DNA from: Betaproteobacteria bacterium
GTDB lineage: Bacteria; Pseudomonadota; Gammaproteobacteria; Burkholderiales; Burkholderiaceae_C
Assembly: GCA_009919175.1 (NCBI GenBank)
Contig: RGCL01000013.1
Span: 1-55,284, forward strand
Direction: 5' to 3'
DNA length: 55,284 nucleotides
The notes beneath the pieces are model-generated. The model was not told where the DNA came from. It did not search any database and saw nothing but the letters and a program-made list of their open reading frames with translations. Positions 28,819 to 37,549 of the stretch are shown in pieces. The translations under genes were made by a program, and so were the position numbers. Position 1 is the stretch's first letter; each line of letters starts with the position of its first letter.

Positions 28819-29582
28819 ATCCGGCCAAGGTTGCGGTCATAACCGGCGGTGGCGGTGGAATTGGCGCAGCGTGCGCCAGCCGCTTGGCTGCTTCGGGTTG
28901 GCAGGTGGTGGTCTGCGACATCGATGGTGAACGTGCTCAAGCGGTCGCCCAGCAGGTGGGCGGCAGCGGATTCACGCTGGACATCGCTGACGCTGGGGCG
29001 GTGGAGGCCTTGGCCAAGCGCATCGAAACAGAGATCGGTGCCTGTGGCGCCTTGGTGGCCTGCGCGGCCCACCTTGAAAATCCGCATCCACCCGAACAGC
29101 AAGATCCTGCGCAGTGGCAGCGCATCCTGGATGTCAACGTGGGTGGCAGTTTCAACACCTGCCGTGCTTTCGGTTCCCGAATGGCAGAACGAGGGCAGGG
29201 GGCGATCGTGACCATTGCTTCCATCACTGCGTTGGGCAGCTCCCCCTTGGTTGCCTATGGTCCTTCCAAGGCGGCGGTCATTGCCATGACCCGCAATCTT
29301 GCCGTGGCGTGGGGTAGAAAGGGTGTGCGCGTCAATTGTGTAGCGCCGGGTCCCACGCTCACGCCAGCGGTGCTGGCCAGCCATGCCCGGGGCGAACGCG
29401 ACCCCCAAACGATGATCAAGGCCACGGCCTTGGGTCGTTTGATTCAACCCGATGAAATTGCAGCGCCGGTGGACTTTTTGCTCTCCCCGTCAGCTGGTGC
29501 CATCACTGGGGTTATCCTCCCGGTGGATGCCGGCGTGATGGTCACCGGGCTTTGGCAAATGTACGGAGGGGCGCCAGGTTGA
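28809..29582 (+). CDS. Short-chain dehydrogenase/reductase
   Basis: 257 residues, classical SDR. The cofactor motif is TGGGGGIGAACASRLA with Asp after the second strand (VVCDID), suggesting NAD(H). The catalytic residues are the Ser in TIASITALG and YGPSK. FLLSPSAGAITGVILPVDAG is the usual C-terminal segment. Substrate unknown; it is the second gene of the rightward catabolic operon. Confidence 0.88.
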   Translation: MSVNPAKVAVITGGGGGIGAACASRLAASGWQVVVCDIDGERAQAVAQQVGGSGFTLDIADAGAVEALAKRIETEIGACGALVACAAHLENPHPPEQQDPAQWQRILDVNVGGSFNTCRAFGSRMAERGQGAIVTIASITALGSSPLVAYGPSKAAVIAMTRNLAVAWGRKGVRVNCVAPGPTLTPAVLASHARGERDPQTMIKATALGRLIQPDEIAAPVDFLLSPSAGAITGVILPVDAGVMVTGLWQMYGGAPG

Positions 29583-29607
29583 GACACCCACACAGGAGAC
29601 TTGACCG

Positions 29608-30324
29608 ATGAACACATCATCGATGCGAATCGTTCGGGTGGCAGCACCCTTGCGACAGCAGGTACTCGAGAAGATCCGGGATGCGATCGCCATTGGGCAA
29701 TTTGCACCGGGCAGCCGTCTGGTGGAGCGCGAGTTGTGCGAAATCACGGGGGTGAGTCGCACCCTCATTCGCGAGGCGTTAAGGCAACTCGAATCGGAAG
29801 GGCTGGTGGAAGTCATTCCCAACAAGGGACCGATTGTTTGCAACATCAGCGCCCGCCAAGCCAGCGAGGTCTTTCAATTGCGTGCCGAGCTCGAAGGCTT
29901 GGCCAGCCAGCTGTTTGCCGAACTGGCCACCGAGACGCACATGAAGGCGCTCAGCGAGGCCTTCAATCAACTTCGCGATGCCTATGCAAGTGCCGATTCA
30001 GCGGCCATGATCAGGGCCAAAACCCGCTTTTACGATTGCCTCGTCGAGGGCTCTGGCAATGAAACGCTGGGCAACGTGCTGCGGCAGCTGCATGCCCGCG
30101 CCATGGTGCTGCGCGCGACGTCCTTGTCCCAGCCCGGCCGCAACACCGAAAGCGAACGGGAAATTGCCGTGATCATGAAGGCCATCCGCAAGCGCGACGG
30201 TGCAGCCGCCCGCAAGGCTTCGGTGTCTCACATCGAAAAGGCCACGCAGGCTGCGCTCAAAGTGCTCAAGGCACGCGAGGCAGCTGAGGCTCAACCCGCC
30301 AAAGCCGTGCGCAAACGCGCTTGA
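29608..30324 (+). CDS. GntR-family regulator with FCD domain (second)
   Basis: 238 residues. Winged helix: LRQQVLEKIRDAIAIGQFAPGSRLVE and the recognition helix VSRTLIREALRQLESEGLVEV. The FCD domain covers about 85-215. The C-terminus is an Ala/Lys/Arg-rich tail. A good ribosome site (CAGGAG) precedes the ATG. It sits inside the catabolic operon and is the likely local regulator, with the inverted repeat at 27548-27590 as candidate site. Confidence 0.88.
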   Translation: MNTSSMRIVRVAAPLRQQVLEKIRDAIAIGQFAPGSRLVERELCEITGVSRTLIREALRQLESEGLVEVIPNKGPIVCNISARQASEVFQLRAELEGLASQLFAELATETHMKALSEAFNQLRDAYASADSAAMIRAKTRFYDCLVEGSGNETLGNVLRQLHARAMVLRATSLSQPGRNTESEREIAVIMKAIRKRDGAAARKASVSHIEKATQAALKVLKAREAAEAQPAKAVRKRA

Positions 30325-30370
30325 GTGTTGTGTCCATCCAAGAGCCAAGTCGTTCACAGAAAGAACCACC

Positions 30371-31129
30371 ATGACAAAAGAATTGAATGGACAGTCCATG
30401 CTGGTCTTGGGTGCTGGCCGTGGCATCGGACAGGCTTGCGCACGCTTGCTGGCGCAACGCGGAGCTGCGGTGGGCGTTGCCGACCTCAACAACGCCAGCG
30501 TGGATGAAACCATTGCGCTCATTCGCCAGGACGGCGGCACCGCCGATGGCTACGTGCTTGACGCTGGCCAGCGCGACGCGGTGCTCGCAGCTGCTCAGGA
30601 CATGTGTCAACGCCATGGTCACCTCGATGCCATCGCTGCGAGTGCCATGTGGATTCGCTATGAGCCGGTCGAAGCCATTCGTGATGAAACCATCGACCGG
30701 ATGATGTCGGTTGGACTCAAGTCGGTGCTGTGGTCGGCTCAAGCTGCGCTTGAGTGCATGGATCCCGCCAGGGGAGGGGCGATCGTTGCTTTCGCATCAC
30801 CCGTGGCCGATCGGGGGCACCGAGGCACGGCGGTCTATACCGCAGTCAAAGGGGGGGTGGCGGCCTTGACTCGCCAGCTCTCCATCGAATTGGCGCCGCG
30901 CGGCATTCGGGTCAATGCGGTCACCCCGGGCGCCACCCCAACGCCGGGTGCACACCAGGTTGTGACCGAAGCCGGCTGGGATGTGCGGCGCAAAGCGACT
31001 CCTCTCGGTCGGCTCGGACGCCCAGAGGACATGGCCGAGGCCGTGGCGTTTCTGGTTTCTGACAGGGCTTCCTACATCACCGGCGAAATCCTGCATGTGG
31101 ATGGCGGCCTCACTGCAGGGGCGTTCTGA
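30371..31129 (+). CDS. Short-chain dehydrogenase/reductase (second)
   Basis: 252 residues from ATG 30371. LVLGAGRGIGQACARLLA is the cofactor motif and VADLNNA suggests NAD preference. Catalytic Ser in FASPVADRG and YTAVK are spaced as in classical SDRs. The C-terminus GEILHVDGGLTAGAF is typical. It is only distantly similar to the SDR at 28809, so it is not a recent duplicate. The stop overlaps the next ATG (TGATG). Confidence 0.88.
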   Translation: MTKELNGQSMLVLGAGRGIGQACARLLAQRGAAVGVADLNNASVDETIALIRQDGGTADGYVLDAGQRDAVLAAAQDMCQRHGHLDAIAASAMWIRYEPVEAIRDETIDRMMSVGLKSVLWSAQAALECMDPARGGAIVAFASPVADRGHRGTAVYTAVKGGVAALTRQLSIELAPRGIRVNAVTPGATPTPGAHQVVTEAGWDVRRKATPLGRLGRPEDMAEAVAFLVSDRASYITGEILHVDGGLTAGAF

Positions 31130-31926
31130 TGGACTTGCCCTGCCACGAGGTCTATGCCCTGCGTTACGCCACGGTGGCGCGAAAACCCACTGAGAACTTC
31201 ATCAGTGGGGATCCGCACGACTGGGCCAACCAGATGGACTATTTCATTTGGGCCATCCATGCCGAAGGCGAATGGATCATTGTTGACACCGGGTTTGCCG
31301 CCCCCGCTGCCGAGCAGCGCAAGCGCAATTTGCTGCGATGCCCAACCCAGGCACTGCGGATGTTGGGCGTAGATGCCCAGGCGGTGCGTGACGTCATCAT
31401 CACCCACCTGCACTACGACCATGCGGGCAATCTGGACAAATTTCCTGCCGCGCAGTTCCACATCCAGCAGGCAGAAGTGGCCTTTGCCACGGGGCCGTGC
31501 ATGTGCGAGCCCTTTTTGCGCCATGCCTATGACGTCGAAGATGTGGTTCACCTGGTTCGACACGTTTATGCGGGGCGTGTGGTCTTTCACCGTGGGGATG
31601 TGCACCTGCGGCCTGGCATTTCTTTGCACCGCATTGGCGGTCATACAGAAGGGTTGCAAGCGGTGCGCATACACACCGCACGAGGCTGGGTGGTGCTGGC
31701 CTCCGACGCCACCCACTACTTCGACAACTACAAAAAACGCTCGCCCTTTCCCATCGTCTACCACGTTGGCGAAATGCTTCAGGGCTATGACCGCCTGAAC
31801 GAATTGGCCGACTCAGAGGGCCACATCATTCCTGGCCATGATCCTGCGGTTCTCTCTGGCTATCCGCGACACGCAGGGAACGCCGAAATCGTCGGGCTCC
31901 ATTTGAATCCCACACGAAGGTCATGA
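31129..31926 (+). CDS. Metallo-beta-lactamase-fold lactonase (N-acyl homoserine lactonase-like)
   Basis: 265 residues. The metal-binding motif HLHYDH spans 93-98; a further metal His lies in IGGHTEG, Asp in ASDATHYF and His in IPGHDP, which completes a two-zinc site. The arrangement matches the AHL-lactonase branch of the fold. Members open lactone rings of quorum signals or of catabolic lactones. In this operon, with an esterase and two dehydrogenases, a catabolic lactone is at least as likely as a signal molecule. Confidence 0.85.
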   Translation: MDLPCHEVYALRYATVARKPTENFISGDPHDWANQMDYFIWAIHAEGEWIIVDTGFAAPAAEQRKRNLLRCPTQALRMLGVDAQAVRDVIITHLHYDHAGNLDKFPAAQFHIQQAEVAFATGPCMCEPFLRHAYDVEDVVHLVRHVYAGRVVFHRGDVHLRPGISLHRIGGHTEGLQAVRIHTARGWVVLASDATHYFDNYKKRSPFPIVYHVGEMLQGYDRLNELADSEGHIIPGHDPAVLSGYPRHAGNAEIVGLHLNPTRRS

Positions 31927-32235
31927 CCGCTTCGTCACCACCTGGCTCGCTTTGGAAGGGGTAGGTTTTCGCAGCAGTAATGAATTTCAATGGTCGAGTG
32001 AACGATTTCTTCATGGACTGAAAGACGTTCGCGTACTACGTCATCGGACCTCATCTTGAAGCTGTGCGAGCTTGATCTGATTAGGATGCCCCTGCAAATT
32101 GCCAACCAGGCTCAACCTGTAGGCCTCTTACTGATCGCAATTCCTAATTCTTTTGAAAACATTTTTTTGAGAAATTTGCACTATGCTGGAGTTTCACAAC
32201 AATCAACTGGCCAAGACCATGCCACCCAGCCCATC
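31927..32235. other. 309-base gap with no supported gene
   Basis: Between the lactonase and the hsdR remnant. No frame shows recognisable protein similarity, and no tRNA, terminator or repeat was found. Base composition is more AT-rich toward its right end. It may hold eroded upstream parts of the hsdR remnant. Confidence 0.5.
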
Positions 32236-32553
32236 CGTGGCGACCAATTGGGATTGCGCGAAGACGAGGTGAAGTTCTATGACGCGTTGGCTAACAATGA
32301 GTCAGCCGTACGTGACCTTCAAGACGAAGCGCTCAAAAAAATTGCCCAAGAGCTAACGCAAAATTTGCGTGAAAACCTAACGGTAGATTGGTCTGAGCGC
32401 GAGAGCGAACGCGCCAAGCTGAGGTTGATGGTCAAGCGGATTTTGAAGAAATATAAATACCCACCTGATCATGCTGACGCAGCAGTGCAACTCGTTCTTG
32501 AGCAGGCTCAGGCGTTGGGCGAAGAGTGGACGCATCAGGGCGTTGAGACATGA
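32236..32553 (+). pseudogene. 3' remnant of a type I restriction enzyme R subunit (hsdR, DUF3387 end)
   Basis: About 105 residues from RGDQLGLREDEVKFYDALANN to LVLEQAQALGEEW match the extreme C-terminus of HsdR. Landmarks are FYDALANNESAV, NLTVDWSERESERAKLR and VKRILKKYKYPPD. The rest of the ~1000-residue protein, and hsdM and hsdS, are absent. The frame runs back to 32056, but the sequence before 32236 does not resemble HsdR. I read it as the end left behind after loss of a type I restriction island. Confidence 0.8.
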
Positions 32554-32581
32554 GGTCCCACCAAATATCAATTTTTTCTTT

Positions 32582-32613
32582 GCTCAAGCCAGAATCCGTA
32601 TCGGGGGCTTTTT
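32582..32613 (+). terminator. Weak candidate terminator after the hsdR remnant
   Basis: AAGCC (32586-32590) pairs with GGCTT (32606-32610), with a small inner CCG/CGG stem and a run of five T. It is 33 bases after the remnant's stop and probably its original terminator. Confidence 0.3.
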
Positions 32614-32616
32614 GTC

Positions 32617-33609
32617 TCAATCAGCTCGAATGTGCGCTTTGATCACCACTGGCCGCCAACGCTCGATTTCCTTTTGAATGATTTGCCCAAAGGCCTCGGG
32701 TGTGATGGGTGTCGCAAAGGCACCTTCCGATTTCAGGCGGGCGCTGACTTCAGCCGAGGTCAGGCTGCTGTTGATGACGCTGTTGAGTTTTTGAATCGCG
32801 TGGGGCGGCGTCCCCGCAGGCGCAACCACCCCATACCACTGGTCTGCCTCGAACCGGGCTAGGCCAGGCACAGCAGATTCGGCCAGCGTTGGCACATCGG
32901 GCAAGGCTTCAAGTCGCTGGGGGCTCGACACGGCAATCGCAAGCAGCTTGCCCGCCTTGACCATGGGGATGATCGCTGGCGCGCCGGTGAACACCATCTG
33001 CACCTGACCAGCCACCGCATCTGTGACGGACGGCGCGGTACCTCGGTAAGGCACATGGGTGATGGCGGTCTGTGTCGACAGCTTGAAATACTCCACCGCC
33101 AGATGCGCAGCCGAGCCATTGCCGCCCGAGCCGTAGTTCACCTGGCCCGGATGGCTTTTCAAATAAGCCACCCACTCGGCGAGGTTCTTCACCGGCAGCG
33201 ATGGCGTGATGGCCATGACATTGGGCACACGCGCCACCCATGCCACCGGGGCAAACGACTTGACGGGGTCATAGGGCAAATTGGGATAGAGGGCAGGTGC
33301 AAAAGCCAAAGTCCCCACGTGCCCCATGAGTAGCGTGTAGCCATCGGGGGCGGCCTTGGCGACGCGGTCCGCGCCGATGGAGCCACCAGCGCCTGGGATG
33401 TTGTCGATCACCACTGGGGCACCCGTGGTCTCGGTGATTTTCTGCGCCAGCGTTCTGGCCAGGATGTCTGGGCTGCCGCCTGGTGGAAACGGCACCACCA
33501 TGCGGATGGGGCGTGAGGGGTAGGCCTCTTGCGCGCCCGCAAGCAGCGGCACGTTCGCCAGCATCATCCCGCCCCATTGCAGCAGTTTGCGTCGAGTCGT
33601 TTTCATCAA
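32617..33609 (-). CDS. Bug/TctC-family periplasmic solute receptor (second)
   Basis: 330 residues with twin-arginine leader (TTRRKLLQWGGMMLANVPLLAGAQ). Strong family signature: YPSRPIRMVVPFPPGGSPD, IDNIPGAGGSIGADRVAKA, DGYTLLMGH, NYGSGGNGSAAHLA and YGVVAPAGTPP. No TctAB transporter is adjacent, so it is an orphan receptor, common in Burkholderiales. It is divergent from the lipoprotein gene at 33673. Confidence 0.93.
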   Translation of the reverse strand: MMKTTRRKLLQWGGMMLANVPLLAGAQEAYPSRPIRMVVPFPPGGSPDILARTLAQKITETTGAPVVIDNIPGAGGSIGADRVAKAAPDGYTLLMGHVGTLAFAPALYPNLPYDPVKSFAPVAWVARVPNVMAITPSLPVKNLAEWVAYLKSHPGQVNYGSGGNGSAAHLAVEYFKLSTQTAITHVPYRGTAPSVTDAVAGQVQMVFTGAPAIIPMVKAGKLLAIAVSSPQRLEALPDVPTLAESAVPGLARFEADQWYGVVAPAGTPPHAIQKLNSVINSSLTSAEVSARLKSEGAFATPITPEAFGQIIQKEIERWRPVVIKAHIRAD

Positions 33610-33672
33610 TGGCCCTGAATCCCTTTCAAAGTGAGTTTAAATGGCATCTTCAACGGCTTCTGAAAGTGTGTC

Positions 33673-34020
33673 ATGCCTCGAATGATCCCTCTGCTTTGTG
33701 CCTCGGTGGTGTCGCTCACCCTGGTGGCCTGTGCTGTGCCGCCTCTAGACAACTCACCGCCCCAATTCACCCTCGCCAGGGTGCAGCAAGCCTTGAAAAA
33801 GGGGATGTCCCAAGAGGAGGTGATTGCAGCCATCGGTTCTCCCGACAAGCTCAGCCGTGAATCCAGCGGCTGGGAAACTTGGCTGTATGACAAGCAGACT
33901 TCGGAGCCCGGCCCCACGCCTGGCGTCGTCAATCAAAAAGCACTGACCGTGACCCTGAAGTTCAAGGACCGGGTGCTTCAGGAATTCAGCTACAGCTCCA
34001 GGGCTTGGCACAAGCCTTGA
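33673..34020 (+). CDS. Small outer-membrane-type lipoprotein, BamE/SmpA-like
   Basis: 115 residues with a lipoprotein signal peptide and lipobox LVAC (Cys at about 20). The mature part FTLARVQQALKKGMSQEEVIAAIGSPD followed by ETWLYD and LKFKDRVLQEFSY has the helix-turn then beta-sheet layout of the BamE/SmpA/OmlA fold. It is shorter and more divergent than the housekeeping BamE, so its partner is unknown. Confidence 0.75.
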   Translation: MPRMIPLLCASVVSLTLVACAVPPLDNSPPQFTLARVQQALKKGMSQEEVIAAIGSPDKLSRESSGWETWLYDKQTSEPGPTPGVVNQKALTVTLKFKDRVLQEFSYSSRAWHKP

Positions 34021-34105
34021 GCAAGAGCATCCCTATAAAAAGCAGGTTCACGGGGATCAACAGGCCAGCGGGTCATGTCAAGCGACCCGCCTGGCCCTGC
34101 TGACC

Positions 34106-34464
34106 TTACTGTGACTGTAAGTTGATGGCTTTGGCCATTGCTCGATAGCGCTCGATCTCGGCGCCATACACGCGGGTGAGTTCAGCCACGTTGCGTGCGG
34201 GCAGCACCACGTTGCCGCTGCTCTCAAACGCTTTGTTGAGCACCGCGACGATGGGATCTGGTGTGTTCTTGTGAACCAGGATGCCCGACCAAATGTCAAA
34301 CTCCATGGACTCCAGCCCTTTGATGGCGGTCATGGCCGGGTATTGTTTGAACAAGGGGTGGGGGGTCTTGGCGGTCACCGCCAAGCCTTGGATCTTGCCA
34401 TCGGCCAGGGTTTTGATGTTGAGGGAAGACCTCACCGCCAACACCGTGGTGGTCGTTGCAAACT
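34106..34464 (-). pseudogene. C-terminal remnant of a Bug/TctC receptor gene
   Basis: The readable part runs from about TTTVLAVRSSLNIKTLADG to the stop at 34106. GKIQGLAVTAKTPHPLF and DIWSGILVHKNTPDPIVAVLN align with the C-terminal third of Bug proteins (GKLRALAVT and W.G..AP..TP). The signal peptide and first domain are missing. It joins directly to a dadA fragment at about 34465. Confidence 0.8.
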
Positions 34465-34605
34465 GCCTTGCGTGCGCTGGTCGTAGTTGAGGCCAGTGGC
34501 CTGGCGCAACTGCTGCAGCGTTTCACGGCTGTAGGTGCCAAGCCGCACGATTTGTTCAATGTTGTGCCGGGTGCGTGCAGGCGTGCATCCGCGCATGAGG
34601 GGCAT
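34465..34605 (-). pseudogene. Internal fragment of D-amino acid dehydrogenase (dadA)
   Basis: 47 residues (MPLMRGCTPARTRHNIEQIV, then RLGTYSRETLQQLRQATG and LNYDQRTQG) match an internal part of DadA, the FAD enzyme that oxidises D-amino acids. The match stops after TQG and the next bases belong to a Bug receptor gene in another frame. Sequence upstream (34606-34665) is not DadA-like. The fragment is non-functional. Confidence 0.75.
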
Positions 34606-34793
34606 GAATGGTGTGAGATGGGACACAACAACCATGCGCCTCAAACGCTGATTAGCTGGAGCCATGAAGACAGAAAAGAAGGGAGATCAGCACTCAGGCG
34701 CAGTTCGAAGGGTGACAAGGTCAGCATGAGGGCTCAAAGGAGATGAATTGCAATCGCCTTGTGGAAGCCAAAACAGCTGGTCAGCAGGGTGAG

Positions 34794-35126
34794 CTAGTCT
34801 CGCTGAAATCGCAAACCGCATTCACAGCAGAGATGCCGAGTGATCAAGTAGTTGTCCTCTAGGGTCTCAGTGGTTTCAAGGTTTTCATGTTCGCAGGCCT
34901 CTACATTTTGGGCGCATCTCTGACAAAGATGGCTAAGTCCGATTTTTGTCACCGCTTCGTTTCCACACATCTCGCATTCATCAACCCGCGAAACACGGGG
35001 GCGCTGTTGGAGCTCAAGTTGGTACTTTGCGTAGTCTTGCTGGATGCCTTTATCGATACAAATAGAGCACAGCACCTTCCCCCGATACTTGAAACCGGTC
35101 ATGGATGAGCAAGCATTGCACTTCAC
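34794..35126 (-). CDS. Small zinc-ribbon protein of unknown function
   Basis: 110 residues with many paired cysteines: CNACSS, CSIC, CEMCGNE, CQRC and CCECG, enough for at least two zinc sites. No catalytic domain is visible. A charged central stretch (QQDYAKYQLELQQRPRVS) separates the first zinc knuckle from the rest. It is more AT-rich than its neighbours and lies among gene debris, which suggests recent arrival. It may bind nucleic acid or protein, but nothing shows this directly. Confidence 0.65.
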   Translation of the reverse strand: MKCNACSSMTGFKYRGKVLCSICIDKGIQQDYAKYQLELQQRPRVSRVDECEMCGNEAVTKIGLSHLCQRCAQNVEACEHENLETTETLEDNYLITRHLCCECGLRFQRD

Positions 35127-35223
35127 AGGAAAATTCTAGCTTTCTGAGTGGGCCGGTGAAATTTCTTGCGACTCGGTCATCAATTCGGCAAAGAGGGCAG
35201 CTGATTTCAACCATCCCTCGATC

Positions 35224-36828
35224 TTAAAAATCAAACCCCATCTGGTCCTTCGAAGCGGGTGCCTCGGGTGCCACAGGTGCTTTTGCAAGCCCTGGTCGGC
35301 GGCTTGGCGCTTTGCGCTGCGGTGGCGATTCGCGCCAGGTTTGACGTGACGCATGCTTGTCAATCACCGCGGCCTTGCCCGCCCGCACTGCGTCGTCTCG
35401 TCTTCGCTCATGCAGGCGTTGCTTGGCCACACGCGTCGCGTCGGCGAGTTCGACGATGGGGCGATGAATGTCCACGCCTTGCACCAACCCCAGATCAGCT
35501 TGCAGCGAGCTGGGCATGCGCCAGGGTTCAAACAACCATTCATCTGGCACTCGTCGCATGGCAGGCAGCCAGGTGCGCACAAAGCGTCCGTGTGGGTCGT
35601 GGTCGTGAGCTTGTTTGATGGGGTTGTAGACCCGTGTGGTGTTGATGCCCGTTGTGCCCGATTGCATTTGCAACTGGCTCCAGTGGATGCCTGGCTCGTA
35701 GTCCAGGAACTGGGTCGCCAGCCATTCGCCCACAGGGCGCCAGTGCAACCAAAGCGGGTAGGCCGCCACCGAAACCAGCATGGCACGCATTCTGAAGTTG
35801 AGCCAACCGGTCTCGCGAAGCATCACCACGCACGCATCCACCATGGGCCACCCGGTGCGCGCGTGTTGGAGGGCATCGAAGTGCGCCGGGTTGAACTCTG
35901 GCTCACGTAGCCCGTCATAGCCCCGGTGCATGTTGTGCCATTCAATGGCGGGCTCGGTCTCCAGCTTTTGGATGAAGTGGCAATGCCAGTACAAGCGGCT
36001 GATAAAGGCGGCCAAGCCGGCGCGATGTCGCTTGGCCTGATCGGGGAGGGCTGCAAGCTGCTCGCGCGTGTGCTGCACCACCTCGCGCATGCTCAGGCAA
36101 CCCCAGGCCAGGTAGGGTGACAAGCGTGAGCAGGCATCGGGTGCCGACAGGGGCGACGAGATGCCGCCTCGGTAGCCCAGGCTGCGCCGGTTCAAAAAGC
36201 TGCGCAAGACCGCCAGCCCCTCGCGACGGCCACCCCTTTGTCGTTGCGGTGGATCATGTGTCCAATGGGTGGGGTGGGGCATGCGCAGCATGTCATCGAC
36301 CTGGGTGCGCGCATCCCGCTCTGCTTGGGCTTGGGGCGTTTGCCAGAATGTGAGGGATCCCGGCTCAGACTGGGGCGCCGCCATGTGGGCTTCATAAGCG
36401 GCTTGCCAAAGTTGTCGGCTCTTGAGGCGACGCACCACGCCGAATTGCGGGTACTCGTGCCACACCACCCCATGCGCTTTGCACCAGGCCTGAACCTTGA
36501 GGTCGCGGGCATAGGTGTGGCCGTTGCCCGTCTCTTCGTGCGAATGCAGGCGAGTAAACGGCGCTTGCTGCCACAGGCGATCCAGCACCTCGGTCATCTC
36601 GCCCAGGTGAATTTCGATGCGCCCACCCTGCTGGCGCAATGCCGCGTCGAGCTCTTGCAGGGATTCATGGACAAACGCAAAGTGCTGCAAGGCCGTGTCC
36701 GGCTGCTGCCAGGTAGAGGGCTCAACGACGTACATGCAGCGCAGTGGCCCGCTTTGAGCAGCGTTGGTCAAAGCGGCATGGTCATGCCAGCGCAAGTCGC
36801 GTTTGAACCAGACCAACTCATAACTCAT
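35224..36828 (-). CDS. DNA photolyase/cryptochrome family protein
   Basis: 534 residues. The N-terminal alpha/beta antenna-binding domain starts ELVWFKRDLRWHDHAALTNA. The FAD domain has RSLGYRGGISSPLSAPDAC, SRLSPYLAWGCLS, GWPMVDACVVMLRETGWLNFRMR, and HWSQLQMQSGTTGIN. A basic, Pro-rich extension of about 70 residues ends the protein (MGFDF). The enzyme should repair UV pyrimidine dimers with light; a photoreceptor role cannot be ruled out by eye because the tryptophan chain and lesion pocket were not mapped. Confidence 0.9.
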   Translation of the reverse strand: MSYELVWFKRDLRWHDHAALTNAAQSGPLRCMYVVEPSTWQQPDTALQHFAFVHESLQELDAALRQQGGRIEIHLGEMTEVLDRLWQQAPFTRLHSHEETGNGHTYARDLKVQAWCKAHGVVWHEYPQFGVVRRLKSRQLWQAAYEAHMAAPQSEPGSLTFWQTPQAQAERDARTQVDDMLRMPHPTHWTHDPPQRQRGGRREGLAVLRSFLNRRSLGYRGGISSPLSAPDACSRLSPYLAWGCLSMREVVQHTREQLAALPDQAKRHRAGLAAFISRLYWHCHFIQKLETEPAIEWHNMHRGYDGLREPEFNPAHFDALQHARTGWPMVDACVVMLRETGWLNFRMRAMLVSVAAYPLWLHWRPVGEWLATQFLDYEPGIHWSQLQMQSGTTGINTTRVYNPIKQAHDHDPHGRFVRTWLPAMRRVPDEWLFEPWRMPSSLQADLGLVQGVDIHRPIVELADATRVAKQRLHERRRDDAVRAGKAAVIDKHASRQTWRESPPQRKAPSRRPGLAKAPVAPEAPASKDQMGFDF

Positions 36829-36959
36829 GACGACATGCTAGTGAGCCGCAAAAAACCAGGGGTTTGGGGGGTTAGTCCGGGGCCACTGCAATAACCACCC
36901 CAAGGCGGCGGGAAAGGGTTTTGGTTACAGTCGCGTTCCATTTTCAGCAGGTGACTTTC

Positions 36960-37475
36960 ATGTCTTTGTTTGCATCCTTCATCCACGGCGAAGCTTTGAG
37001 CGAAATCCTGATCGAGGGGCACAACCCCTATGCGCGTCAGAAGCTCGATACCGCAGCTGCCGATGCCTTGCGTCAGCATGTGAATGCACCGGATGCGTTG
37101 TTGGCCTATGTCCTGGGTCGCGAAGTGATGTCGGGCGCTGGCGTGTTTGCGCTGACCCAGACCCAGTTGTTGGTCTACAAAGGCGTGACTCGCATGGTCA
37201 CGCCCATTGCCCTCAAAGAAGTCGCCCATGTCCAAGCCGTGCGTGGCAAATACGGCCACACCGTGCGCATCCACGCCCAGGGGCGCACCTATGCCATGTT
37301 CGGCGTCGACAAAGACTTGGCAGAGGCCATGCATCAGGCCTTGTCGGGCGCAGGCGTGCAAAGCACGTTTGAGGACAAGCCGCCGCTTGGAACCCTGTGG
37401 GCTGCCTATTCAGGCCCTCAACCCAGTGCGCAAAGCTGCATTGCCGACGCACGTCAACGACTCGCAGCAGCCTGA
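36960..37475 (+). CDS. Small protein of unknown function, PH-like fold suspected
   Basis: 171 residues from ATG 36960, preceded by AGGTG. No signal peptide. The central part (GAGVFALTQTQLLVYKGVTRM, then TPIALKEVAHVQAVRGKYGHTVRIHAQGRTY is the same block) has the alternating strands seen in bacterial PH-like domains: short strands around VFALTQTQLLVYKG followed by I.L.EV..V and a final helix. I do not recognise the family. It stands alone between a photolyase and a Bug receptor gene. Confidence 0.6.
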   Translation: MSLFASFIHGEALSEILIEGHNPYARQKLDTAAADALRQHVNAPDALLAYVLGREVMSGAGVFALTQTQLLVYKGVTRMVTPIALKEVAHVQAVRGKYGHTVRIHAQGRTYAMFGVDKDLAEAMHQALSGAGVQSTFEDKPPLGTLWAAYSGPQPSAQSCIADARQRLAAA

Positions 37476-37549
37476 CTGTCATCCAACTGCGCTTGCCCTG
37501 TTCAACACCAAGCCAGGCTGGGTGCCGTGCATCATGGACTGAGCAACGC

